From Streptococcus suis (GTDB lineage Bacteria; Bacillota; Bacilli; Lactobacillales; Streptococcaceae): DNA of 64,000 nucleotides. A program made the position numbers and the translations under genes. Location: assembly GCA_024583055.1 (NCBI GenBank), contig CP102145.1:1426001-1490000 (forward strand). The letters run 5' to 3'. Below, in pieces: positions 8,540-16,986 of the stretch; positions within the stretch are counted from its first letter, which is position 1, and each line of letters begins with the position of its first letter. The notes under the pieces are model-generated. The model ran no database searches, had not been told where the DNA came from, and worked only from the letters and a program-made list of their open reading frames with translations.

Positions 8540-10591
8540 ATGGCATTAAGACAATTTCAAGCATTTCTAGATGATGTAGCTACTATTCGCTTGGTTATGG
8601 AAAAACGATTTGATACCGAGCACATGAGTTTTTCCCTCGAGTCCGACGATGCCACATCTCAACTTTTCATTCATTCCTGTCTAGAGGTAGAAAACCTGGT
8701 TCTCTACTATCTGACCAGCCTACACGCCTTAAATTTGGACAAGGACTATGCCATTTACGACCAAGACCGCAATAAAACAGAGCTAGGCTATGGTCATATC
8801 GTCCGCTCTGCTATTTTCGAACAAAACTATACCTATGATGGCAGTGATTTGGGGGCAACTTATAGCCCGCAGTCCACAAGCTTCAAACTCTGGGCACCTA
8901 TCTCCAAGCAGGTATTTTTAGTCCTTGAGGGGACACCATATGCCATGACAAAGGGTTCAAAAGGTGTCTGGCAGGTCACAGTAGAGGGTGATTTGGACAG
9001 TCAAAGCTACCACTATCTCCACAAAGTCAATGGCGAGTGGATTTCTGTTCATGACCCCTACGCCCTTTCATCCCAGGCAAACTCTGGCGATAGCTATGTC
9101 ATCAACCCAAATAAACTCCACAAGGTTCGTCGCGCCAAGACCCAACGACCGATTTCTCAAGCTATTGTCTATGAAATGAGTGTCCGCGACTTCTCTTGGC
9201 AGACAGAAGCTGGCTTCAAACACCGTAGCCAATTCCTCGGTCTGACCGAATCACCTGTCTTAGACGGTATGAAACTGGGGATGGACTATATCAAAAACCT
9301 GGGCGTTACCCATATTCAACTCCTACCTGTTTATGATTTTGGAAGTATAGATGAAAATAAACCCCAAGCTGTTTATAACTGGGGCTACGACCCTATGCAA
9401 TACAACCTGCCAGAAGGCTCCTTCTCCAGCCTACCAGATGATCCCTATGCCCGCATTCTAGAACTCCAAGAGGCCATTCAAGCCTATCACGATGCCGATA
9501 TTTCCGTCAATATGGACGTTGTTTACAACCATGTTTATCATGCTGAGAAATACGCATTTGAGCTAATCGTCCCTGGTTATTTCTACCGTTACAACGAGCA
9601 TGGTATGCGGACAGATGGAACCTTTTGCGGCAACGATGTCGCTAGCGAACGCAGCATGGTCCGTAACTACATCAAGCAATCCCTCCGCCAATGGACCAGT
9701 ATCTATGGTTTTGATGGCTTCCGTTTCGACTTGATGGGCATTTTGGACAGCCAAACCATCAACCAAATCCAAGAAGAATTGTCAGCCATTCATCCAAATA
9801 TCTATCTCTATGGCGAAGGTTGGAAGATGGCAACTGGTCTAGACTATGAAAAACTGGCCCACCAGTACAATGCAGACCAGCTCCCAGAAGTGAGTTTCTT
9901 CAACGATGACTATCGTGATACCTTTAAGAAACTATTGCTCAACCCTACCCGTCTAGTTGACAAACAACTACACGAAAAAGTGCAACATCTCCTGACTGGA
10001 AGCCGCTACAGCCACTTCATCACACCGCAACAGTCACTTAACTACATCGAGTGTCATGACAATGCGACTGCCTTTGACTACTTCCATATTGAACATCCCG
10101 ACTGGACACCTCAGCAACAAAAACGAGCTGCTAGCTTTGGTCTACAATTGGTCCTCATTTCTCAAGGGATGGCCTTTATCCATAGCGGACAAGAATTCTT
10201 CCGTACCAAAGATGAGATTGATAATAGCTACAATATTCCGGATAGAATCAATCGCCTAGACTGGACACGGGCAATTCGTTATAAGGAACATATTCAATTT
10301 ATTCAAGAGTTAATTGCCTTCCGGAAGGACAATCCAATTCTCAGCCAGAACAGCTATGAAACCATCCAAGAAACCTGTGACTTCTACTGGTTGACTGAGT
10401 ATGTCCTCCGCTATCAAGTCACAAATGGCGACAAGACTATCCAGTTTATTATCAACTTTGCGGACAGCGATTTTGTTTTTGAAAATGAGGAAAAACAAAC
10501 CATTCGTTTCAGCTTCCCACCCGTTGACGATAAAAAAGCCCAACAAATCACGCTTGCTGGACAAAGTATTTGTATTTTGGAAGATAAATAG
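8540..10591 (+). CDS. pulA: Cytosolic type I pullulanase
   Basis: A 683-residue GH13 debranching enzyme that cleaves alpha-1,6 links of branched maltodextrins or glycogen. There is no signal peptide or cell-wall anchor, so it acts on imported or stored glucans inside the cell, unlike the large surface amylopullulanase of S. suis. A carbohydrate-binding (CBM48-like) region (~residues 110-190) precedes the barrel; the pullulanase motif YNWGYDP, the nucleophile region GFDGFRFDLMG, the acid YLYGEGW and the third carboxylate region ECHDN are all present. It is the last gene of the mal operon. Confidence 0.92.
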   Translation: MALRQFQAFLDDVATIRLVMEKRFDTEHMSFSLESDDATSQLFIHSCLEVENLVLYYLTSLHALNLDKDYAIYDQDRNKTELGYGHIVRSAIFEQNYTYDGSDLGATYSPQSTSFKLWAPISKQVFLVLEGTPYAMTKGSKGVWQVTVEGDLDSQSYHYLHKVNGEWISVHDPYALSSQANSGDSYVINPNKLHKVRRAKTQRPISQAIVYEMSVRDFSWQTEAGFKHRSQFLGLTESPVLDGMKLGMDYIKNLGVTHIQLLPVYDFGSIDENKPQAVYNWGYDPMQYNLPEGSFSSLPDDPYARILELQEAIQAYHDADISVNMDVVYNHVYHAEKYAFELIVPGYFYRYNEHGMRTDGTFCGNDVASERSMVRNYIKQSLRQWTSIYGFDGFRFDLMGILDSQTINQIQEELSAIHPNIYLYGEGWKMATGLDYEKLAHQYNADQLPEVSFFNDDYRDTFKKLLLNPTRLVDKQLHEKVQHLLTGSRYSHFITPQQSLNYIECHDNATAFDYFHIEHPDWTPQQQKRAASFGLQLVLISQGMAFIHSGQEFFRTKDEIDNSYNIPDRINRLDWTRAIRYKEHIQFIQELIAFRKDNPILSQNSYETIQETCDFYWLTEYVLRYQVTNGDKTIQFIINFADSDFVFENEEKQTIRFSFPPVDDKKAQQITLAGQSICILEDK

Positions 10592-10668
10592 GACCTGAGA
10601 CCGATTTCATTTTGGATAAACTCGGTTATACTATAAACAATCCTAAATATTTTTCATATCTCCTTAGA

Positions 10669-10697
10669 ACTCATCAGCTTATGCTGGTGAGTTTTTT
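10669..10697 (+). terminator. pulA operon terminator
   Basis: A 10-bp stem ACTCATCAGC/GCTGGTGAGT with loop TTAT is followed by six T. A second stem, CAACCCAGT/ACTGGGTTG (10711-10733), lies between it and the convergent nrdI end, so the pair may serve both directions. Confidence 0.85.
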
Positions 10698-10739
10698 GCA
10701 TGATATAAAGCAACCCAGTTCTTGACTGGGTTGTTCATC

Positions 10740-11192
10740 TTACATTAAGTCTATGATTTTCCGACCAATTCTCTCAATATCATTCTGCATACCTCGAAGT
10801 TCAAAGGTATCAATAACAGGGAATCCAAAGCGCTCGGCGTATTGCTTGGCAGTCAAGCAATATTGGTTGTTGAAATTGCGATTGCCTGAACCAACCACAC
10901 CCAGACAGAGCTCTGCATTGTCCCCAAAAGCGATAAAATCGCCCAGAGGATTGGTCAAAATCTCCACATCTCCGTTATCAACTCCATTTCCGCCCTCCAG
11001 ATAAGTAGGAAGAAAGGCGACAAAAGGAGCATCCAGCTGGTAAAAGGGAATGTCCTGCTTGACCAGGTCTTTGACATGAACAGTCTCCACCTGCCAGTCG
11101 GTCTGGAACTGGAAAAAGTCTTTCAGGCGTTTGACAAAACTCTCTGTATTGCCACTCAGGCTAATATAAACTAGGTAAACGGTTGGTTTCAT
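10740..11192 (-). CDS. nrdI: NrdI flavodoxin for class Ib ribonucleotide reductase
   Basis: A 150-residue flavodoxin-like protein. NrdI supplies the oxidant that builds the dimanganese-tyrosyl radical cofactor of NrdF. The N-terminus VYISLSGNTESF is the phosphate loop binding FMN, and GSGNRNFNNQYC is the flavin-contacting loop typical of streptococcal NrdI. It stands apart from nrdE/nrdF, which are not in the window. Regulation by NrdR is strongly suggested by the operator at 11214-11260. Confidence 0.9.
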   Translation of the reverse strand: MKPTVYLVYISLSGNTESFVKRLKDFFQFQTDWQVETVHVKDLVKQDIPFYQLDAPFVAFLPTYLEGGNGVDNGDVEILTNPLGDFIAFGDNAELCLGVVGSGNRNFNNQYCLTAKQYAERFGFPVIDTFELRGMQNDIERIGRKIIDLM

Positions 11193-11213
11193 AAGTCTCC
11201 TCTCCGAAGAAAA

Positions 11214-11268
11214 ACACTACATATAGAATACAAATACTATTGTACTCCTATATGTAGTTTTTTGTCAA
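11214..11268 (-). promoter_or_regulatory. nrdI promoter with paired NrdR boxes
   Basis: On the minus strand, TTGACA (11263-11268) and TACAAT (11239-11244) are 18 bases apart. Two 16-bp boxes with inverted cores CTACATATAG (11217-11226) and CTATATGTAG (11248-11257) flank the -10, centre to centre 31 bp, with a 15-bp linker. Two boxes about three helical turns apart is the known geometry of NrdR operators. The same inverted repeat, followed by T-rich sequence, may also end yitT transcripts. Confidence 0.75.
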
Positions 11269-12207
11269 TTAGTCACTTTCCACAAACCGACCAATTATAT
11301 TGACATTATCCGCTACGGATACAAAAGCCTGAGAATCTGCCTTTTTCATAATTTGCTTAAATTCACTAAACTCCGCACGTGTGATAATAGTAATCAATAC
11401 CGTTTTTTGCTCATGATTGTAGGCACCCTCCGCACCATTGATGATAGTCACACCGCGATTGAGCTTCTTATGGATTTTCTTGATGACTCGTTCGGGATGA
11501 TTGGTAATAATCATGGCCTGCATCCGTTTTTGTTTCACGAAAATCGCATCGGTCATCCGACTGGAGATAAACAGCGCAATCATTGAATACAGGGCATATT
11601 TCCATCCAAAGGTCATCCCTGCAATCAACATAATCATAATGTTGACAATCAAGGAAATGGAGCCAACTTGTCGTCCCGTCTTCTTGCGAATAATAATAGA
11701 GACAATATCAGTACCACCGCTGGATACATTGTTCCTAAGGGCAAAGCCAATCCCAGTTCCCAGCATGAGACCACCAAAAATAGCATTTACTAATGGATCC
11801 GTCGTCAGGGTAACTGGCGGCATAAATTGGATAAAGAAAGAACTGAAGGATACCGTAATAAAGGTAAAGATAGTAAATTTATAACCAATTTTATACCAAG
11901 CTAAGATAAGCAAGGGGATGTTCAGACCGTAATAGACCACCGCAATCGGTACATTCCAACCAGCGTAAGAAGCTACCAGAGCAGAAACAATCTGTGCAAG
12001 ACCAGTAACTCCAGACGAATAGACATTCCCTGGTCGAAAGAAAAAATTCACCGCAATACTAGATAGGAGTCCATAAATAATGGACCCCGATATCCGTTCT
12101 GCATATTTTTCTCGAGAAATCCCCGAAATAACTGACCAAAATTTATTCTTTCTGGCCTTTCTTAAGAAAAGAACACGCTGTTTTCTGAAAAATTTATTCA
12201 TTTTCAA
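11269..12207 (-). CDS. YitT family membrane protein (DUF161/DUF2179)
   Basis: A 312-residue integral membrane protein with about five hydrophobic segments (residues ~40-210) and a soluble C-terminal DUF2179 domain of ~80 residues. Family function is not established. The ATG at 12207 overlaps the end of aspS by 14 bases; another ATG two codons later is possible. A second member of the family lies at 46788-47660. The stop codon abuts the -35 of the nrdI promoter. Confidence 0.85.
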   Translation of the reverse strand: MKMNKFFRKQRVLFLRKARKNKFWSVISGISREKYAERISGSIIYGLLSSIAVNFFFRPGNVYSSGVTGLAQIVSALVASYAGWNVPIAVVYYGLNIPLLILAWYKIGYKFTIFTFITVSFSSFFIQFMPPVTLTTDPLVNAIFGGLMLGTGIGFALRNNVSSGGTDIVSIIIRKKTGRQVGSISLIVNIMIMLIAGMTFGWKYALYSMIALFISSRMTDAIFVKQKRMQAMIITNHPERVIKKIHKKLNRGVTIINGAEGAYNHEQKTVLITIITRAEFSEFKQIMKKADSQAFVSVADNVNIIGRFVESD

Positions 12208-13945
12208 GTGTAATATCTAAAGCCAATTCCTCTAATTGAGCTGATGCAACCGTACTTGGTGCCTGTGTCATCGGATCAGATGCCTTGTTATTCTTCGGAA
12301 AGGCAATTACTTCACGGATATTGTCCTCACCTGCCAAGAGCATGACAAAACGGTCCAAACCGATAGCCAAGCCACCGTGTGGTGGGAAACCGTAGTCCAT
12401 AGCTTCGAGCAAGAAACCAAACTGCTCATGGGCATCCTCAGCTGAGAAACCAAGAGCCTTGAACATCCGTTCTTGCATGTCTTTTTGGTTGATACGAAGG
12501 CTACCGCCACCCAACTCATAACCATTCAAGACAATATCGTAGGCAACTGCACGCACCTGTGCCAAATCACCATCCAAATGATGAGCCGTTTCTTCTGTAG
12601 GCAAGGTGAATGGGTGGTGGGCACTCATGTAGCGACCTTCTTCTTCAGACCACTCAAACATTGGCCAATCCACAATCCAGAGGAAGTTGAACTTGCTTTC
12701 GTCAATCAATCCCTGCTCTTTAGCCAAGCGATTACGCAAGGCACCCAAGGTATTGTTGGCAACTTCCAATTCATCTGCCACAAACAGAACTAGGTCCTTG
12801 TCTTCAAGTTGTAAACTTGCTGTCAAGTTTGCTGTAATGTCTGTCAAGAACTTAGCAACTGGGCCCGTTAATTCTCCCTTGTCTACTTTAACCCAAGCAA
12901 GACCTTTGGCACCAAATTGTTTAGCGTATTCTGTTAATTTATCAATGTCTTTACGTGAGTAGCTATCCGCCACACCCTTGACCACAATGGCTTTGACAAC
13001 TGGTGCTTCTGAGAAGACTTTGAAGTCAACTTCCTTGACAACCTCTGTCAAGTCTTGCAAAAGCATCTCAAAACGAGTATCTGGTTTGTCAGAACCATAG
13101 AAGTTCATCGCATGGTCATAGGACATACGTGGGAAGGGCAAGGTCACATCGATTCCTTTGGTATCTTTCAAGACCTTGGCAATCAAACCCTCTACTACGT
13201 CTTGGATCTCAACTTCATTCAAGAATGAGGTTTCCAAATCAACCTGTGTAAACTCAGGTTGACGGTCCCCACGCAAGTCTTCATCACGGAAACACTTAAC
13301 GATTTGGTAGTAGCGGTCAAAACCTGCATTCATCAAGAGCTGCTTAGTAATCTGCGGACTTTGCGGAAGGGCATAGAAATGACCTTTTGATACACGAGAT
13401 GGCACCAAGTAGTCACGCGCACCTTCTGGCGTTGATTTGGTCAACATTGGTGTTTCCACATCGATAAATTCAAGCTCGTCTAGGTAGTTACGAATGCTGT
13501 GGGTTACGGCTGCACGCAATTTGAAGTTGTTGAGCATTTCTGGACGACGAAGATCTAAATAACGGTAACGAAGGCGGGTATCATCACTAGCTTCAATCCC
13601 GTCCTTGATTTCAAATGGAGTCGTCTTGGCCGTGTTCAACACTGTCAAACCGGATACTTGTAGTTCAACAGCTCCTGTTGGGATATTGTCATTAGCTTGC
13701 TCACGCTCCACAACTGTTCCTGTCACCTCAATAACAAATTCAGAGCGAAGTCCCTCTGCTTTTGCCATCAATTCCGCATCAACTGACTCAGGATTAATCA
13801 CCAATTGCATAATACCTTCACGGTCACGTAAGTCAATGAAAATCAAGCCACCCAAGTCACGACGGCGGCCAACCCAACCTTTCAAAGTAATTTCCTGTCC
13901 GACATGTTCCTTTCGAACACGTCCTGCATACATAGAACGTTTCAT
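12194..13945 (-). CDS. aspS: Aspartyl-tRNA synthetase
   Basis: A 583-residue class II tRNA synthetase that charges tRNA-Asp. The N-terminal OB-fold anticodon-binding domain starts with [26 protein letters not shown]; the bacterial GAD insertion lies mid-protein; the C-terminal motif 3 reads [16 protein letters not shown]. Length is usual for bacterial AspRS. No T-box is seen in its short upstream gap. It starts a unit with the following yitT gene through a 14-base overlap. Confidence 0.97.
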   Translation of the reverse strand: MKRSMYAGRVRKEHVGQEITLKGWVGRRRDLGGLIFIDLRDREGIMQLVINPESVDAELMAKAEGLRSEFVIEVTGTVVEREQANDNIPTGAVELQVSGLTVLNTAKTTPFEIKDGIEASDDTRLRYRYLDLRRPEMLNNFKLRAAVTHSIRNYLDELEFIDVETPMLTKSTPEGARDYLVPSRVSKGHFYALPQSPQITKQLLMNAGFDRYYQIVKCFRDEDLRGDRQPEFTQVDLETSFLNEVEIQDVVEGLIAKVLKDTKGIDVTLPFPRMSYDHAMNFYGSDKPDTRFEMLLQDLTEVVKEVDFKVFSEAPVVKAIVVKGVADSYSRKDIDKLTEYAKQFGAKGLAWVKVDKGELTGPVAKFLTDITANLTASLQLEDKDLVLFVADELEVANNTLGALRNRLAKEQGLIDESKFNFLWIVDWPMFEWSEEEGRYMSAHHPFTLPTEETAHHLDGDLAQVRAVAYDIVLNGYELGGGSLRINQKDMQERMFKALGFSAEDAHEQFGFLLEAMDYGFPPHGGLAIGLDRFVMLLAGEDNIREVIAFPKNNKASDPMTQAPSTVASAQLEELALDITLENE

Positions 13946-14024
13946 ATTCTTCCTCTTTTACTGATTTTATACCTATTCATTCTACCATAAAATGGCTAAT
14001 TTTTGGGGGAAATTGCCGAGAAAA

Positions 14025-14054
14025 ATCGAAAAACCAGCCCTAACCGACTGGTTT
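14025..14054 (-). terminator. Terminator at the end of the GNAT gene
   Basis: AAACCAG (14031-14037) and CTGGTTT (14048-14054) form a stem on the minus strand with the GNAT stop codon in the loop, followed by a T-rich stretch. Confidence 0.55.
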
Positions 14055-14492
14055 ACTATATACCATATCCAAATGCGGAATATCGTCCTCTAGATAGACT
14101 TCTGAAACTGGTTCAAAACCAAGGGATTGATAGAATTTTTCTAGGTAGGCTTGGGCCCCGATTTTAATCTGACTTTCCTTCCACTCGGTTGTAATGTAAG
14201 CGATAGCTTGCTCCATCATAGGCCGACCCAATCCTTTACCACGATGGCTTGGCTTGATGACCACACGACCGATGGAAACTTCATCATAACTTAGACCAGC
14301 CGGCAAGATTCTCAAGTAAGCTACTAAATCTCCTTCATCAGTTCCCAAAAGATGAAGACAGTTTGGATCCTTTCCATCAACTTCAGGATAGGGACAAGCT
14401 TGTTCTACAACAAAGACATCCGTTCGCAGTGTCAAGATGCTGTAAAGCTCCTGTAAACTTAATTGGTCAAAGGCCTTGATTTCCCAATTCAT
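14040..14492 (-). CDS. GNAT family N-acetyltransferase, ElaA type
   Basis: A 150-residue single-domain acetyltransferase of the ElaA branch of GNAT. The acetyl-CoA loop reads RVVIKPSHRGKGLGRPMM (R-x-x-G-x-G/A). The substrate is unknown. The ATG at 14492 is chosen because AGGAGAGGAT directly precedes it; it lies 8 bases after the stop of the aldo/keto reductase gene, so the two are probably one transcript. Longer in-frame reading would overlap the upstream gene. Confidence 0.85.
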   Translation of the reverse strand: MNWEIKAFDQLSLQELYSILTLRTDVFVVEQACPYPEVDGKDPNCLHLLGTDEGDLVAYLRILPAGLSYDEVSIGRVVIKPSHRGKGLGRPMMEQAIAYITTEWKESQIKIGAQAYLEKFYQSLGFEPVSEVYLEDDIPHLDMVYSKPVG

Positions 14493-14500
14493 ATCCTCTC

Positions 14501-15412
14501 CTAAGGCAAGAAATTGCCTGCACTCTTGTAAATATCGTACCATTCTGGTCGAGTTAGGATAAGCTGGCTAGCCTGGGCAATCTTTTTCAGGCGGTCTGGA
14601 TTCATAGAGCCAACTATGGTTTGAATGGTAGCTGGATGGCGTAATATCCAGGCAACAACAATGGTTTCATGTGAAACATGGTACCGCTCTGCTATTTCCT
14701 CAAGGGTGCGATTGAGCTCTGTATAGTCTGGATGGTTAGCAAAAATCCCCTTTTGTAGGTCAATCAAGAAGGGTGACCAAGCCTGAATAGTGACTTTTTT
14801 GAGCTGGCAATAATCAATCAGTCCACCATCCCGCATCGTAGCCACATCATCTTTCATATTGACATGGAGACCCGCATCAATCAGAGGCGTGTGGGCAGGC
14901 GACAACTGGAGTTGATTCACAGCCAAGGGCTTATCCAAATAGGACTGGAGAAGTTCCATCTGGTAAATATTCTGGTTGCTGACGCCAAAATGGCGAACCT
15001 TACCGGCTTTTTCTAGCAAATAGAAGGCTTCAGCTACCTCCTCTGCCTCCATCAAAGCATCCGGTCGGTGCAAACATAGCACATCCAGATAGTCCGTATC
15101 CAAGCGCTCTAAAATCCCATCAACCGACTGCAAAATATAGTCTTTTGAAAAATCAAAATAGCCCTTGCGGATACCGCATTTGGACTGGAGAATGATGTCC
15201 TCGCGCCTGATACCCAGCTCCTTCATGGCAGAGGCAAAGCGGATTTCCGATTGACCGCCACCATAAATATCGGCGTGATCGAAAAAGTTTATTCTCTCTT
15301 CCAGACTGGTCTCTAAGACCCGACTAGCTTCCTGATCTGACAGGGCTACCATGCGCATACAGCCCAAGGCAATCCGTGATACCTGTAAACCTGTTTGTCC
15401 TAATTCTTGCAT
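14501..15412 (-). CDS. Aldo/keto reductase
   Basis: A 303-residue NADPH-dependent oxidoreductase of the AKR fold (YdhF-like). The visible tetrad elements are FDHADIYGGG (Asp, Tyr), QSKCGI with Lys, and LCLHRPD with His. The ATG at 15412 follows AAAGGAG; upstream in-frame sequence would run through the promoter and is not used. The substrate is unknown. A degenerate parS-like site lies inside this gene at 14663-14678. Confidence 0.88.
   Translation of the reverse strand: MQELGQTGLQVSRIALGCMRMVALSDQEASRVLETSLEERINFFDHADIYGGGQSEIRFASAMKELGIRREDIILQSKCGIRKGYFDFSKDYILQSVDGILERLDTDYLDVLCLHRPDALMEAEEVAEAFYLLEKAGKVRHFGVSNQNIYQMELLQSYLDKPLAVNQLQLSPAHTPLIDAGLHVNMKDDVATMRDGGLIDYCQLKKVTIQAWSPFLIDLQKGIFANHPDYTELNRTLEEIAERYHVSHETIVVAWILRHPATIQTIVGSMNPDRLKKIAQASQLILTRPEWYDIYKSAGNFLP
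14663..14678. other. Possible degenerate parS site
   Basis: GGTTTCATGTGAAACA differs from the parS consensus TGTTTCACGTGAAACA at two positions and keeps both GTTTCA/TGAAAC arms. Functional parS sites in Firmicutes tolerate similar changes. It lies ~41 kb left of oriC. Confidence 0.5.
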
Positions 15413-15424
15413 TGGATACTCCTT

Positions 15425-15455
15425 TTGAAAACGTTTTTCTATTCTCATTATAGCA
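15425..15455 (-). promoter_or_regulatory. Promoter and possible operator of the aldo/keto reductase gene
   Basis: An extended -10, TGC-TATAAT (minus strand, 15447-15455), lies ~35 bases before the ATG. The palindrome GAAAACGTTTTTC (15427-15439) falls between it and the ribosome-binding site. The palindrome resembles a cre or LacI-family operator but fits the cre consensus at only 13 of 15 positions. Confidence 0.45.
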
Positions 15456-15509
15456 CAAAAGCCGACAAATGCCGGGTTTTGCAAATCTATGAACAAGTTT
15501 TGCACAAAC

Positions 15510-15549
15510 TGTGGAAAACTTGTGTAAAAATGACATTTTCTGTGGAAAA
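15510..15549 (-). other. DnaA-box-like pair in the gap before the phosphoesterase end
   Basis: TTTTCCACA occurs twice on the minus strand (15510-15518 and 15541-15549), 22 bases apart, and a perfect TTATCCACA lies nearby at 15950-15958. The same TTTTCCACA variant is used in oriC. The role away from the origin is unknown. Confidence 0.5.
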
Positions 15550-16899
15550 CTAGGGTTTCATTTCCATAAAAACCTTCTCCACATCCCTTTCTTGACTTCG
15601 TAAAAAGATATGTTCGGCATAATCATAAAGGAAACTCTTAGGATTGACCTTGCTTAGCTCCTTATAAGCCTGGCTAGAATAAACATCCTTTGCCAACCAA
15701 TTCTGGTCAATCTTTTCACCAGAAAAGTAAGCGCGATTGACTGGTACCATAAACCGAGAAATGCTCTCCGCAACCTCCGTAGAGTACCAACCCTCATCGT
15801 GCATCATCCGGTGGACCATAATGTCGCTACTATTGTCAAAAACAGACTGCATATGAGCTGTTAATTCACGCAAATCTGGATTTGTAGGCTGAGCATTTTT
15901 TGCCCAAAAAGCCGTATCCAATTGCCCTTTTTGATAATCTAAGCCAGACTTATCCACAGTCACCTGACCTATTACAGCAGGATAGACTGAAAAGGCTCCG
16001 TTCACCACCTCAGTATAAGTGGTCTTTCCAAGGTCCTCTGAAACAATGTTCTGGGCATGCGTATGGCCAGAAAAACCAAATTGAACCCCATAGCGATCCA
16101 ATAGCCGCTTGACATCTATCGCATTATCCAGAGTATAGCCTTTGGACAGCATGTGGTGCTGCCGAAGGACATTGTGGTGAACAACTGGAAGGGCCTGCAC
16201 ACCAGCCTCTTCAGCCGCCTGCAACTGCTCCTCCATCCAGTCTAGCGTCTCCTTCTTAATCCGACCATTGGTCTTTGGACCTCCTTTTCCCATCCCATCG
16301 CTGTAGATATTGGAATCCAACATGATAAACCACAGATTAGAAGAAACCTTGCTCAAATAACTAAGAGAATGGGCATCGCGATTGGCCGCTTGATTATAAC
16401 CAAAATCTGCAAAAATCTCCGCAAAATCCTTATGGGAAACCTGAGCAACCACTTCCTGCTGGTCTCCCTTAAAGGCGCGCGCCCAGCCACTGGCTATATC
16501 ATGATTTCCGGGTATCACCTGCACCTGGGTACCAGCTTTCTCCATCTTCCCAAAATACTCCGCCAACTCCAGCATGCTCTGCTTTTCACCATTGAGGGTC
16601 AAATCTCCACTGACCAGCAAATGCTTGGGCTTATCCCGTTTGACCTGCTCCAAAAGAGCATCCATCCGCTCTTTTCCATAGCGGAGCTCCTTACCAGCAG
16701 CCGTCTTTTCGATATAGGAGAAAGCCTCTCCTGAATCAAATAAAGTTGGTGACAGATAATGGAGATCACTGATAATCCAAATTTGATCCTCCTTGGTCAA
16801 GGTAACGCTTGGATAGGCAGCGACCGATTGATGAAAAGAAAGACGCCAAACCAAAATCAGGCTAAGCAATAAAACAATTGGGATAACTTTTTTCTTCAT
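15550..16899 (-). CDS. Exported calcineurin-type metallophosphoesterase
   Basis: A 449-residue phosphoesterase with an N-terminal hydrophobic segment (residues ~5-25) that is either a signal peptide or a membrane anchor. The dimetal-site motifs are visible in order: ISDLHY (D-x-H), VSGDLTLNG (GDxxxxG), IPGNHD (GNHD), VVHHNV and GFSGHTHAQN (GHxH). It should act outside the membrane on a phosphate ester, but the substrate cannot be read from sequence. No ribosome-binding or promoter feature of note was seen. Confidence 0.85.
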   Translation of the reverse strand: MKKKVIPIVLLLSLILVWRLSFHQSVAAYPSVTLTKEDQIWIISDLHYLSPTLFDSGEAFSYIEKTAAGKELRYGKERMDALLEQVKRDKPKHLLVSGDLTLNGEKQSMLELAEYFGKMEKAGTQVQVIPGNHDIASGWARAFKGDQQEVVAQVSHKDFAEIFADFGYNQAANRDAHSLSYLSKVSSNLWFIMLDSNIYSDGMGKGGPKTNGRIKKETLDWMEEQLQAAEEAGVQALPVVHHNVLRQHHMLSKGYTLDNAIDVKRLLDRYGVQFGFSGHTHAQNIVSEDLGKTTYTEVVNGAFSVYPAVIGQVTVDKSGLDYQKGQLDTAFWAKNAQPTNPDLRELTAHMQSVFDNSSDIMVHRMMHDEGWYSTEVAESISRFMVPVNRAYFSGEKIDQNWLAKDVYSSQAYKELSKVNPKSFLYDYAEHIFLRSQERDVEKVFMEMKP

Positions 16900-16986
16900 A
16901 ACTCCAGTATATCATTGATAAAATTTACCAACAAGAAAAGGCTCCTAAGAACCTTTTCAAATTGAAAAATCAGTTTAACTTCGTCA

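Noticed and set aside
11525..11545. parS-like TGTTTCACGAAAATC in yitT
   Set aside because: Only the left arm fits; the right arm is broken at several positions.
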